This document shows, piece after piece, positions 1 to 7,165 of a stretch of 9,221 nucleotides of DNA. A program made the translations under genes and the position numbers. The notes beneath the pieces were generated by a model. It was not told the DNA's origin, did no database searches, and saw only the letters and a program-made list of their open reading frames with translations. The stretch lies in contig CAVIJY010000061.1 of NCBI GenBank assembly GCA_963643215.1, positions 1-9,221 of the forward strand, written 5' to 3'. Every line of letters starts with the position of its first letter. Positions within the stretch are counted from its first letter, which is position 1. This DNA comes from Darwinimomas sp963643215. Its GTDB lineage: Bacteria > Bacillota > Clostridia > Lachnospirales > Lachnospiraceae.

Positions 1-123
1 ATGTACTTCGCATATAAGAAGTCCAAAAAGCCCTGGACTCTCATAGCCGAGATGATGGATACGGCAAAACAGGTGCACAGCGATATATACCGCAGCGTCA
101 TGATATGGCAGCGTATGTGGTGA
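1..123 (+). CDS. C-terminal end of an unidentified protein, or a 40-codon small ORF
   Basis: A plus-strand frame is open from the first base of the window to a TGA at 121-123, giving 40 residues ending in IWQRMW. The window happens to begin with ATG, but no upstream sequence is visible, so it cannot be said whether this is a true start or an internal Met of a longer gene. The codons look like those of the neighbouring genes (ATA for Ile, many C- or G-ending codons), which favours real coding sequence. The peptide is basic and aromatic-rich (early KKSKK, later DTAKQ and WQRMW) with no recognisable motif. It would be convergent with the transporter operon and end about 70 bp from that operon's terminator. 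I do not recognise the family. The minus strand is also open here, but shows no ribosome-binding site. Confidence 0.35.
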   Translation: MYFAYKKSKKPWTLIAEMMDTAKQVHSDIYRSVMIWQRMW

Positions 124-190
124 CAAAAACCGCAAAGCACGGTACATTCCCCCGCCATATCTGCAATACGGCACTCAAGGTTGCCGGAAA

Positions 191-232
191 TAAAAAGCCC
201 CGTGCCGCGTTCAATACGCAGCACAGGGCTTT
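191..232 (-). terminator. Intrinsic terminator of the transporter operon
   Basis: The arms AAAGCCC (194-200) and GGGCTTT (226-232) continue inward through GTGC/GCAC and GCG/CGC to a small loop near 210-216. Read on the minus strand the two plus-strand C-A mismatches (201/225 and 206/220) become G-U wobbles, so the stem is continuous at about 17 bp. It is followed by a run of five T's and further T's (196 down to 188). It lies about 65 bp after the oppF-like stop codon. On the plus strand there is no T-run after the stem, so it should act mainly on the minus-strand operon. Confidence 0.85.
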
Positions 233-297
233 CTGGGTTGTAGATGGTGCAGCAGACTGTTCGCACCGGTTTTGTTCAGATTGCGTCTAGCAGCTTC

Positions 298-1329
298 TTA
301 TTCTCCGTCGATTCCGGTCATCTCCGCATGCAGAGCTCTCTCTCTGGACTCCTTCCAGAAGTGACATCTTACGAAATGCCCGGGCTCTACCTCGGTCAGC
401 TCCGGCTCGCTCTTGAAGCACTCCTCGCAGCTCATCCAGCAGCGCGGTGCGAATCGGCACTGCGGCTTGGGGTTGATGGGGCTTACCACATCGCCCTTGA
501 GCACTATACGCCTTACAGAGCTCTCCGTCGTAACCTGCGGTATCGCAGACAGAAGCGCCAGTGTATACGGGTGAAGCGTGTTGTTGAACAGCGCGTTTTT
601 GTCCGCAAACTCCACGATTCTTCCCAGATACATAACTGCTATCTTGTGAGATATATGCTTTACGACACTCAGATCGTGCGAGATGAACAGGTATGAAAGG
701 TTCATCTGCTTTTGCAGATCCATGAGAAGATTCAGAATCTTTGCCTGTACAGACACATCCAGCGCCGATACCGGCTCATCGCATACGATGAACTTCGGAT
801 TTACGCTGAGCGCTCTTGCTATTCCTACGATCTGCCTCTTTCCGCCGTCCAGCTCATGAGGATACTGCATCCACATGTCTTTCGGAATGCCCACGGTGTC
901 GCACAGAAGTCCCAGCCTGTCGTCCAGCTCGGCTTTTGTGCAGAGCTTCTGCGTCTCATACGCCTCCGCAAGGATGCTCTTGATACGCTTCTTGGGATTC
1001 AGCGATGAATAAGGATCCTGGAATACTATCTGCATATTGCGTCTGTAGTACATATCCTTCTCGCCGCCCTTGGCATCAAAGATATTCTCTCCCTCGTAGA
1101 GAACCTCTCCTGCAGTGGCATTTTGAAGGCGCATCATAACCGTACCCATGGTGGACTTTCCGCATCCGGACTCACCTACCAGACCTACGGTCTGACCCGG
1201 CATGATATCAAAGCTGACATCGTCAACCGCATGAAGAGTATGCGTCTTGTCGATCGTGAAGTGCTTTTTTACATTCTTTACCTGAAGCAAGGGGGTCTGA
1301 TTCATATCTGTCTTTTTGGATTCACTCAT
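298..1329 (-). CDS. oppF: Oligopeptide/dipeptide-type ABC importer, ATP-binding protein OppF/DppF-like
   Basis: This is the second of two cytoplasmic ATPases that power an Opp/Dpp-type importer; it should pair with the OppD-like subunit next to it. Numbered from the ATG at 1329 (343 residues), Walker A is GESGCGKS at 52-59, the Q-loop is VFQDP near 104, Walker B is FIVCDEP with D184/E185, and the switch His is H218. The C-terminal oligopeptide-transporter domain has HPYTLALL (253-260) and cysteines C291, C297, C301/C304 and C322. In this family such cysteines can hold an iron-sulfur cluster. The ABC signature is LDGGK (160-164) instead of LSGGQ. The start region reads GTG-ATG-ATG after TAAGGAGG. 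The GTG (1335) is only 1 nt from GGAGG, the first ATG (1332) is 4 nt away and the second (1329) 7 nt, so 1329 is preferred, although 1332 overlaps the upstream stop as TGATG and is possible. The gene is last in the operon and translationally coupled to oppD. Confidence 0.9.
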   Translation of the reverse strand: MSESKKTDMNQTPLLQVKNVKKHFTIDKTHTLHAVDDVSFDIMPGQTVGLVGESGCGKSTMGTVMMRLQNATAGEVLYEGENIFDAKGGEKDMYYRRNMQIVFQDPYSSLNPKKRIKSILAEAYETQKLCTKAELDDRLGLLCDTVGIPKDMWMQYPHELDGGKRQIVGIARALSVNPKFIVCDEPVSALDVSVQAKILNLLMDLQKQMNLSYLFISHDLSVVKHISHKIAVMYLGRIVEFADKNALFNNTLHPYTLALLSAIPQVTTESSVRRIVLKGDVVSPINPKPQCRFAPRCWMSCEECFKSEPELTEVEPGHFVRCHFWKESRERALHAEMTGIDGE

Positions 1330-1331
1330 CA

Positions 1332-2303
1332 TCACACCTCCTTATGATTCCAGCATGCCACATAGTGGCCTTCCTCTGCCTCTACGAGCTTGGGTGTCTG
1401 CTTGTCGCAGCATTCCAGACGCTTCTCGCATCTCGGGCAGAAGCTGCATCCTGACGGCAGATGATACGGATCCGCTATCGTTCCCGGAATCGCTGTCAGC
1501 CGCTCCTTCTCGTCCGTAAGATTCGGTATCGCACCCAAGAGTCCCTGAGTATACGGATGGAGAGGATTGGAAAATACCTTGCTCACCGGTCCGTATTCTA
1601 TGATGGCTCCTGCATACATAACCGCCACATCCTTGCACAGCTCCGAGATGATTCCGAGGTTGTGCGTGATCATCAGGAGGGAGGTGTCATACTTATGCTG
1701 CAGCTCTTTCATCAGCTCCAGTATCTGAGCCTGTATGGTCACATCCAGTGCCGTAGTAGGCTCATCTGCGATCAGAAGCTCAGGCTCGCATACAAGCGAT
1801 GCCGCGATTCCGATTCTCTGACGCATGCCTCCGGAGAACTGATGAGGATAGTCCTTCAGTCTGACGCGCGGTATGCCGACCACTTCGACCAGCTTGCCGG
1901 CCTCCTCCCAGGCCTGCTTGTTGTTCATCTTTTTATGCTTGCGGTATACCATGGCGATCTGCTCGCCTACAGTAAATACAGGGTTCAGAGATGTAAGCGG
2001 GTTCTGGAATATCATGGCGATCTCACCGCCGCGCAGATTCTCCATCTCCTTCTCACTGAAGGAGGCCATATCCTTGCCCTTGTAGGTGATCTTGCCGCCC
2101 TTCAGCTTGGCATTCTTGTCCAGCAGCCGAAGGATGCTCAGTGCCGCAGTTGTCTTTCCCGCTCCGGCCTCGCCGACAAGTCCGAGCGACTCGCCCGGAT
2201 ATATCGTCAGATTCAGGTCATTGATGACCTGCTTTGTACCGGTCTCCGTCTCAAACTCCAGAGTATAGTCTTCTATCTTGATTAATGGTTGCTTTTGATC
2301 CAT
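1332..2303 (-). CDS. oppD: Oligopeptide/dipeptide-type ABC importer, ATP-binding protein OppD/DppD-like
   Basis: This is the first of the two ATPases of the importer, 323 residues, a normal length for the family. Walker A is GEAGAGKT (44-51), the Q-loop glutamine is Q100 (IFQNP), the signature is FSGGMRQR (156-163), Walker B is LLIADEP with D180/E181, and the switch His is H214 (MITHN). The C-terminal family domain follows, with HPYTQGLL (249-256) and a cysteine cluster at C286, C289, C292, C298, C299 and C317. The family pattern is four cysteines able to bind a 4Fe-4S cluster, and two more are seen here. AAGGAGG at 2316-2310 lies 6 nt from the ATG. The gap to the OppC-like gene is 15 bp. The stop TGA overlaps the first possible ATG of oppF. 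The signature is canonical here and altered in the partner ATPase. Confidence 0.92.
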   Translation of the reverse strand: MDQKQPLIKIEDYTLEFETETGTKQVINDLNLTIYPGESLGLVGEAGAGKTTAALSILRLLDKNAKLKGGKITYKGKDMASFSEKEMENLRGGEIAMIFQNPLTSLNPVFTVGEQIAMVYRKHKKMNNKQAWEEAGKLVEVVGIPRVRLKDYPHQFSGGMRQRIGIAASLVCEPELLIADEPTTALDVTIQAQILELMKELQHKYDTSLLMITHNLGIISELCKDVAVMYAGAIIEYGPVSKVFSNPLHPYTQGLLGAIPNLTDEKERLTAIPGTIADPYHLPSGCSFCPRCEKRLECCDKQTPKLVEAEEGHYVACWNHKEV

Positions 2304-2318
2304 TCCTATCCTCCTTGA

Positions 2319-3170
2319 TTATCGCTGCTGTTTGGGATCGAGCACGTCGCGAAGACCGTCGCCCAGCAGGTTGAAGGCCAGAACGGCATACATCAGTGCT
2401 ATACCGGGGCAGATAACCGTCCAGGGAGCTACCGCCAGATAGTTGCGGCAGTCCGCTATCATATTGCCCCATGACGGATCCGGCGGCTGAACTCCGAGGT
2501 ACAGATAGCTCAGAGATGACTCCTGCAGTATGACCTGACCGAAGGAGCTGCTGACCTGAATGATAAGCGGAGTCGTGATGTTCGGGAATATCTGCTTCCA
2601 CATGATGGCAAAGCTTTTGGCGCCGAGCACCTTCGAGGCCTGCACGAACTCTCTGTTCTTTATGATCATAACATTGTTTCTGGCTATTCGCGCAAATGAC
2701 ACCCAGCCTGATATGGTCATGATAAGGATAAGCTTGCCTATGCTTGCTCCGAATACCGCCATGATAACCACACCCAGTGTAAGTGTCGGAACGGCCATCG
2801 TGATCTCGGTGCACCGCATGATGATGCTGTCGAGGATACCGCCCTTGTATCCGGCGATTATTCCGAGGCTCACACCTACCACCGCGGTGCAAAGCGTAGC
2901 CACGCACGCGATAAAGATGGATACCCGGCTTCCTATGAGAAGCCTTGACAGAATATCTCTTCCCAGATGGTCGGTTCCGAGAATGTAGGTGATTCCCTCA
3001 TTTATCGTACCCGGCGCCTTAAGACGCATCAATGTATTGTTCAGGTTCTTGTCCATCGGAGCAAGACTCGGAGCCATTATGGCCACCGCAAGCAGCAGGA
3101 TAACCATGATGCCGCCGACCATAAACTGAGGGCTCTTTTTGATACGGTTTAGCAATATCTTTTTATCCAT
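2319..3170 (-). CDS. oppC: Oligopeptide/dipeptide-type ABC importer, permease OppC/DppC-like
   Basis: Inner-membrane permease subunit of 283 residues. A short cytoplasmic basic N-terminus is followed by a first membrane helix at about 17-38. The family hallmark GTDHLGRD follows at 65-72, as does the LIGSRVS segment. About five more hydrophobic segments come later. The cytoplasmic EAA coupling loop that docks on the ATPases is visible at about 173-197 (REFVQASKVLGAKS onward, ending IFPN). The C-terminus contains FNLLGDGLRDVLDP (266-279), the usual end of DppC/OppC proteins. The ribosome-binding site AGGAGGG (3180-3174) is fused to the stop of the preceding permease gene (TAAGGAGGG). Spacing to the ATG is only 3-4 nt, which suggests translational coupling. 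The protein forms the channel with the OppB-like subunit. Confidence 0.93.
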   Translation of the reverse strand: MDKKILLNRIKKSPQFMVGGIMVILLLAVAIMAPSLAPMDKNLNNTLMRLKAPGTINEGITYILGTDHLGRDILSRLLIGSRVSIFIACVATLCTAVVGVSLGIIAGYKGGILDSIIMRCTEITMAVPTLTLGVVIMAVFGASIGKLILIMTISGWVSFARIARNNVMIIKNREFVQASKVLGAKSFAIMWKQIFPNITTPLIIQVSSSFGQVILQESSLSYLYLGVQPPDPSWGNMIADCRNYLAVAPWTVICPGIALMYAVLAFNLLGDGLRDVLDPKQQR

Positions 3171-3179
3171 ATACCCTCC

Positions 3180-4109
3180 TTAGTTCAGCTGCATCCGTCT
3201 GTCGATCATGGAGTTCACCAGATCCACAATCAGAGTGATCACCGCAAACATCACGGCAGTAACTACCAGAGAGGACTGTACCAGCGGATAGTCGCGGTTG
3301 TTGACTGCATTGACCAGCATGCTTCCTATGCCCGGAATATTGTAAACCGTCTCTATAACTACGGTTCCGGCAAGCATGCCCGACAGCTGCAGACCGTAAA
3401 GCGTCGTGATAGGGATCAGGGCATTCTTGAATGCATACTTCGTATAGACATCAAACTTGCTCATGCCTCTTGCGTATGTACACTTGATATAATCCTCACT
3501 CAGCACATCTATCATGCCTGAACGTCCCATACGCACCATCTGCGCACAGGTTCGGTATCCGCAGGCTATAACCGGCATGATCAGATATTTCGGCTCTGAC
3601 AGCCCTTTATATCCTACCGAGGGAAGAACGCCCAGCTTCACAGAGAATATCAGCAGCAGAAGTATGGTAACCCATACAACCGACATCGACTGAAGAAGCA
3701 CTACAAATGCCGTAGAGAAGAAGTCAAATGCGCTTCCCTGCTTGGCTCCTGCAATGATTCCTATGGGAATGGCCACAATCAGTATAATGATTGCTGCAAG
3801 AAATGAAAGAGTCGCGGTCGCCGGAAGTCTGCTGAATATAACCTCCTTGCAGGAATATCCGTAGAGAATGGATGTTCCGAGATCTCCCTTGAGAAGACCT
3901 CCCAGATACATGAAATACTGCACAAAGAACGGACGGTTCAGTCCCAGCTTCTCGCGCATGTCGGCCACCATCTCCGGCGTTGCATTATCCCCAAGCATCA
4001 TAAGAGCCGGGTCTCCGGGAGACAGTCGCAGCAGTGCAAAGGCGATAAACGAGATTGCTACTACAACTATAGCCATGTAGAGCAATCTCTTAAGTATAAA
4101 TTTACCCAT
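3180..4109 (-). CDS. oppB: Oligopeptide/dipeptide-type ABC importer, permease OppB/DppB-like
   Basis: Inner-membrane permease of 309 residues from the chosen start. The frame is open further upstream to 4160, but the ATG at 4109 (MGKFILKRLLYM) is preceded by AGGAGG at 4120-4115 with 5 nt spacing. It also gives the standard family N-terminus: a basic stretch, a first helix at about 9-28, then LSPGDPA (29-35). Further family marks are the REKLGLNRP segment (52-60), GDLGTS (75-80), six predicted membrane segments, and the EAA coupling loop at about 206-236 (DYIKCTYARGMSK onward). IETVYNIPGIG (252-262) is typical of DppB. The gene lies 107 bp after the binding-protein stop. That gap contains a long hairpin. 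The next gene starts 9 bp after this stop. Confidence 0.93.
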   Translation of the reverse strand: MGKFILKRLLYMAIVVVAISFIAFALLRLSPGDPALMMLGDNATPEMVADMREKLGLNRPFFVQYFMYLGGLLKGDLGTSILYGYSCKEVIFSRLPATATLSFLAAIIILIVAIPIGIIAGAKQGSAFDFFSTAFVVLLQSMSVVWVTILLLLIFSVKLGVLPSVGYKGLSEPKYLIMPVIACGYRTCAQMVRMGRSGMIDVLSEDYIKCTYARGMSKFDVYTKYAFKNALIPITTLYGLQLSGMLAGTVVIETVYNIPGIGSMLVNAVNNRDYPLVQSSLVVTAVMFAVITLIVDLVNSMIDRRMQLN

Positions 4110-4151
4110 CGGCACCTCCTCGTTGTCATGTGATATGTTTACCGGACGCTC

Positions 4152-4199
4152 AGGGATCAAAAGCCTCTGTGCTCATCCGCAGCCAGACTCCCGATCCCT
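4152..4199 (-). other. Long RNA hairpin after the binding-protein gene, not a terminator
   Basis: On the minus strand AGGGATC (4199-4193) pairs with GATCCCT (4158-4152). The interior can extend this through GGGAG with CUUUU, UCUG with CAGA and GCU with AGC, giving about 19 pairs with small bulges around a loop near GCGGATG. It begins 18 nt after the solute-binding-protein stop codon. No T-run follows, so it is not a canonical terminator. In many ABC operons a structure here protects the 3' end of the binding-protein mRNA from exonucleases or partly attenuates read-through; that role is inferred. Confidence 0.55.
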
Positions 4200-4216
4200 T
4201 AAGCCCTGATACTATT

Positions 4217-5818
4217 TTACTTGTTCCATACAGCTTCATCAACATAGATGTTCTTGAAATAGAACTTTCCGCCCTTTGCCTTTGTGATTCCCTCAAGGCC
4301 GTTGCGTGTAGCGGAATATCTTGCCTTCTGAACCGTTCCGCATACCGGTCCGTACAGCTCATACATCTTGCGGTATATCTTCTGCATGATAGGAGCTCTC
4401 TGTTCCGGATCGCTGATTCCGTTGGCCTCGTCGATCCATGCATTGATCTCCTCATCCACAAAGCCGTGATGATGGATATCAAGCTTTACGCGGTCTACAA
4501 GAAATGCCATAAGATCCGAGAAATAAACCGAGTTGAATCCGTAGAACATATCGTACTCGCCGTTCGAGCGGATGGATGCGAACTCTGCCGTATCAACCGG
4601 CTTTATCTCTATGTTCATACCGATCTTCGCGAGATCGCCGGCCATGGATGTCATCTCGTTTGTATTGGACTTTATGGAGTAAAGCGTGATGGTCTCGCCG
4701 TTGTATCCGGCTGCCTCGAGATACTGCTTTGCAAGCTCCGGGTTGTACTCATAGTGCTCAAGATCATCCACGCATCCGATATCGCCTACCGTGCAGGCTG
4801 CGCCGAGTATCTGTCCGCCGTCATACAGATTCAGGATATTCTGGCAGTCAAAACCGTGCATTACGGCCTTTCTCATATTGATATCCTCGAAGGTGTCGCC
4901 GGGGCCGCATTTGAACTGGATATAGTTCAGGTTGTCGATCAGCGCCAGATCTACGCTTATGTCATCATTGCCGCTGAGCATCGGAACAAGATCCGTGTTG
5001 ATGTTGGCGCATGCGTCAATGTCGCCTGACAGGAGCGATGAAACGATGGTGTTGGCCTCTGTTATATACCAGATCCTGAGAGTATCTATGTTGGAATGGC
5101 GTCCCTTCCAGTAGTCCTCATTGATGGCATACTCTGTATACTGACCGTCTATCCACTCTACGAATCTGTAGGGGCCTGTTCCGTTTACGACCTTCTGGTT
5201 CCACATATCCGCGCCGTACTTCTCCCAATCCTCGTTGGAGAAAACATATGTAAAGGACAGTGCCTGCTCAAATGTATGGAGCGGATAGTTGAAATAAATC
5301 TTGACCGTATAGTCGTCCACCTTCTCCACGCTCTTGAGATTGAGCCACTTTGCAGATACCATGGGGACACTCTCCACATCCTCGGCGAACCATCCGATTG
5401 TGGCTACTACATCGTCAGCGTTGAAATCTGTGCCGTCATGGAACTTTACACCCTGCACCAGCTTCAGCTCAGCCTCAAGTCCGTCATCGGAAAGCGTCCA
5501 GCTCTCTGCAAGACACGGCTTGAAGTTGCCGTCATAATCGCCCTCGATCAGCGTATCATATACAAGCTCGGCATACTGGTTCTCAGAGTGAATCGTGGTA
5601 TGGTAAAAATCAAGTGACGAGAGGGTACTCTCGGACTCATTGACATTGACCACGATAGGCTTTTTGCTCGCCGAAGCGTCTGCCGCGGCGGAGCCGGCTT
5701 CCGTACCCGACGAAGATCCTGATGAGCCTGAGCCCGTCGATCCGCCGCATGCGCTTAGTGACAGTGTCATAGCGGCTGCCAGAGTAAGTGACAAAAACTG
5801 TTTAAATCTTTTTTTCAT
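4217..5818 (-). CDS. Extracellular solute-binding lipoprotein, family 5 (SBP_bac_5, OppA/DppA-like)
   Basis: This protein captures the substrate outside the membrane and delivers it to the OppBC-like channel. The 533 residues begin with a lipoprotein signal: basic KKRFK, a hydrophobic stretch, and lipobox LSAC with the lipidated Cys at 24. A Gly/Ser/Ala-rich tether follows at about 25-53. The mature domain has family-5 features: the YDTLIEGDYDGNFKPCLAES-type opening near 88-107, GVKFHDGTDFNADDV near 122-136, VNGTGPYRF near 210-218, and the NMRKAVMHG segment in the second half. Length is typical of the family. AAGGAGG precedes the ATG with about 4 nt spacing. The mature protein carries several cysteines, as is common in strict anaerobes. 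The ligand cannot be read from sequence. The family is usually labelled peptide-binding, but members also bind sugars and opines, and the neighbouring enzyme points to an acidic sugar-like ligand. Confidence 0.93.
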   Translation of the reverse strand: MKKRFKQFLSLTLAAAMTLSLSACGGSTGSGSSGSSSGTEAGSAAADASASKKPIVVNVNESESTLSSLDFYHTTIHSENQYAELVYDTLIEGDYDGNFKPCLAESWTLSDDGLEAELKLVQGVKFHDGTDFNADDVVATIGWFAEDVESVPMVSAKWLNLKSVEKVDDYTVKIYFNYPLHTFEQALSFTYVFSNEDWEKYGADMWNQKVVNGTGPYRFVEWIDGQYTEYAINEDYWKGRHSNIDTLRIWYITEANTIVSSLLSGDIDACANINTDLVPMLSGNDDISVDLALIDNLNYIQFKCGPGDTFEDINMRKAVMHGFDCQNILNLYDGGQILGAACTVGDIGCVDDLEHYEYNPELAKQYLEAAGYNGETITLYSIKSNTNEMTSMAGDLAKIGMNIEIKPVDTAEFASIRSNGEYDMFYGFNSVYFSDLMAFLVDRVKLDIHHHGFVDEEINAWIDEANGISDPEQRAPIMQKIYRKMYELYGPVCGTVQKARYSATRNGLEGITKAKGGKFYFKNIYVDEAVWNK

Positions 5819-5853
5819 ACTTCCTCCTTCATTCCCTTGTTGTTATCGTCTCA

Positions 5854-5869
5854 GAGATCTTGCGATCTC
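5854..5869 (-). other. GNRA-capped RNA hairpin ahead of the binding-protein gene
   Basis: On the minus strand GAGATC (5869-5864), GCAA loop (5863-5860) and GATCTC (5859-5854) form a perfect 6-bp stem closed by a GNRA tetraloop. It can be lengthened by two pairs past a one-base bulge. It lies in the 71-bp gap between the enolase-superfamily gene and the binding-protein gene, about 25 nt upstream of the ribosome-binding site. There is no T-run, so it is not a terminator. A role as a processing or stabilising element for the downstream message is inferred. Confidence 0.55.
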
Positions 5870-5889
5870 CTGGCGCTTATAACTCCGAA

Positions 5890-7113
5890 TCAATTCTTTT
5901 TAGTCTCTCTGACCGATGTTCCAGGCCGTGTCATAAGCTCCGGCTTCAGGCTCACGCCCAGACCCGGACGCTTTGGCAGCATGGCTCTTCCGTCCCTTAT
6001 CTCCGGCAGCTCATCAACCAGCTCCGTATACCACGAGGACAGATTGGCTCTCACCACCTCCTGAAACAGCGCATTGGACGCATGCATCGAGAGGTGAAGT
6101 CCTGCCCATAAAAGCACGGGGCCGGTGCAGTCATGCGGCGCGATCGGAATGTTGTAGCTCTCGGCAAGATATGCTATCTTGCGGCCCTCTGTCAGGCCTC
6201 CGCACCACCCGAGATCTATCATGGAATAGTCTATGGTTCCCGCCTGCAGGAGCTGTCTGAATGTGACAGCGCTTGCCAATGTCTCGCTTCCGCATATGGG
6301 AGTTCTTGTCTTTGATCTGAGATAGCTCAGACCCTGTATGTCATCCATCTTGCACAGCGGATCCTCCGCCCAGAATATGTCATATTCCTCCAGGGCCCGG
6401 CAGATCCTGACTGCCGCCGGGAGGCTCCACAGGCTGTGCAGCTCGCACATGACTTCCATCCTGTTTCCGACAGCATCTCGAATCTTCCTGAACGGCTCCA
6501 GTCCCTTTCTCAGGTCCTCATCTGATATGAACTTGCCGTCGCTGGCTGCTGCATACCGGTCAAAGGGCCATATCTTCATGACCTTATAGCCCTCGCTCAG
6601 CAGGCTCTCTGCCAGTCTGCCCGCATCCTGGGTAAATGCCACCTGATCATCATACGGACCCGCCATCTGATCATCCTTGCCGATCTCGCGACGTCCCGAG
6701 CTGTGATTGAAGCAGCCTCCGGCCTGATTGAACAGATACCCGGAGCATGTGTTGTATACCTGTATATCCTGACGGCTTGCGCCTCCCAAAAGCTCGTAGA
6801 CGGGGACTCCGTGCCTTTGTCCTGCCAGATCCCAGAGTGCTATGTCTATGGCGCTTGCCGCCCTTGTCTCCGCTCCTGCGCTGTGAAAGCCTACATACGG
6901 TGTCAGGAGCTTTCTGGATATGAATTCGATCCTTCTGGAATCCTGTCCTATCAGCCATGAGGCTATATCGCCATGTATCGCGGCTTCAACTGCCTCTGCA
7001 CCTCTCCATACCTCTCCGGTTCCCTTCAGACCCTCGTCGGTTTCGATCTCAACCCACATGATGTTGGGAATCTCCTTTACCCTTATGGTCCTTATGTTTG
7101 TTATTACGGACAT
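5890..7113 (-). CDS. Mandelate racemase/muconate lactonizing enzyme family protein (enolase superfamily), probable sugar-acid dehydratase
   Basis: A 407-residue member of the enolase superfamily, whose enzymes abstract the proton next to a carboxylate using a Mg2+-stabilised enolate. The N-terminal capping domain runs to about residue 125 and the TIM barrel follows, with a closing C-terminal segment (WYTELVDELP near 361-370, PGLGVSL near 383-389). Candidate metal ligands are E224 in MCELHSLW, E250 in WAEDPL and E277 in CGSET. Candidate acid/base residues are K177/K180 (KVMKIWPF), H226 and H328 (IAPHDCTGPV). The E-x-H strand, the KIWPF strand and HDCTGPV mark a particular MR-like subgroup whose substrate I cannot name. 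Dehydration of an aldonate or uronate is the likeliest chemistry by family. A loop at about 127-157 is rich in Gly, Asp and Asn and may shape the pocket. AAGGAG lies 6 nt before the ATG. This is the first gene of the operon, ahead of the importer genes. Confidence 0.87.
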   Translation of the reverse strand: MSVITNIRTIRVKEIPNIMWVEIETDEGLKGTGEVWRGAEAVEAAIHGDIASWLIGQDSRRIEFISRKLLTPYVGFHSAGAETRAASAIDIALWDLAGQRHGVPVYELLGGASRQDIQVYNTCSGYLFNQAGGCFNHSSGRREIGKDDQMAGPYDDQVAFTQDAGRLAESLLSEGYKVMKIWPFDRYAAASDGKFISDEDLRKGLEPFRKIRDAVGNRMEVMCELHSLWSLPAAVRICRALEEYDIFWAEDPLCKMDDIQGLSYLRSKTRTPICGSETLASAVTFRQLLQAGTIDYSMIDLGWCGGLTEGRKIAYLAESYNIPIAPHDCTGPVLLWAGLHLSMHASNALFQEVVRANLSSWYTELVDELPEIRDGRAMLPKRPGLGVSLKPELMTRPGTSVRETKKN

Positions 7114-7165
7114 TTCCGGCTCCTTGTCGACATTTTGTAATATTTTCGCTTATTAGATGTCATTT

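Noticed and set aside
105..290. A 61-codon plus-strand frame across the operon terminator
   Set aside because: It runs through the terminator hairpin, has no ribosome-binding site and overlaps the more host-like frame ending at 123.
1461..2285. A 274-codon plus-strand frame opposite the OppD-like gene
   Set aside because: Antisense shadow of a confidently identified ATPase with all motifs; no start signal and no recognisable domain.
2251..2907. A 218-codon minus-strand frame overlapping the OppC- and OppD-like genes
   Set aside because: It is out of frame with OppC, is His/Arg/Gly-rich without motifs, and would destroy the normal OppC reading, which is complete and has its EAA loop.
3180..4160. 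Longer OppB-like protein starting at 4160
   Set aside because: The extra 17 residues are not membrane-like, lack a good ribosome-binding site and run into the hairpin region; ATG 4109 has AGGAGG at 5 nt and gives the standard N-terminus.
4152..4199. Intrinsic terminator between the binding protein and the OppB-like gene
   Set aside because: The hairpin is strong but no T-run follows it on the minus strand, and the downstream genes clearly belong to the same transporter.
4130..5029. A 299-codon plus-strand frame opposite the binding-protein gene
   Set aside because: It lies antisense to a clear family-5 binding protein, lacks a ribosome-binding site and domain motifs, and its composition (many L, R, C, H, I) is typical of the reverse complement of this genome's codons.
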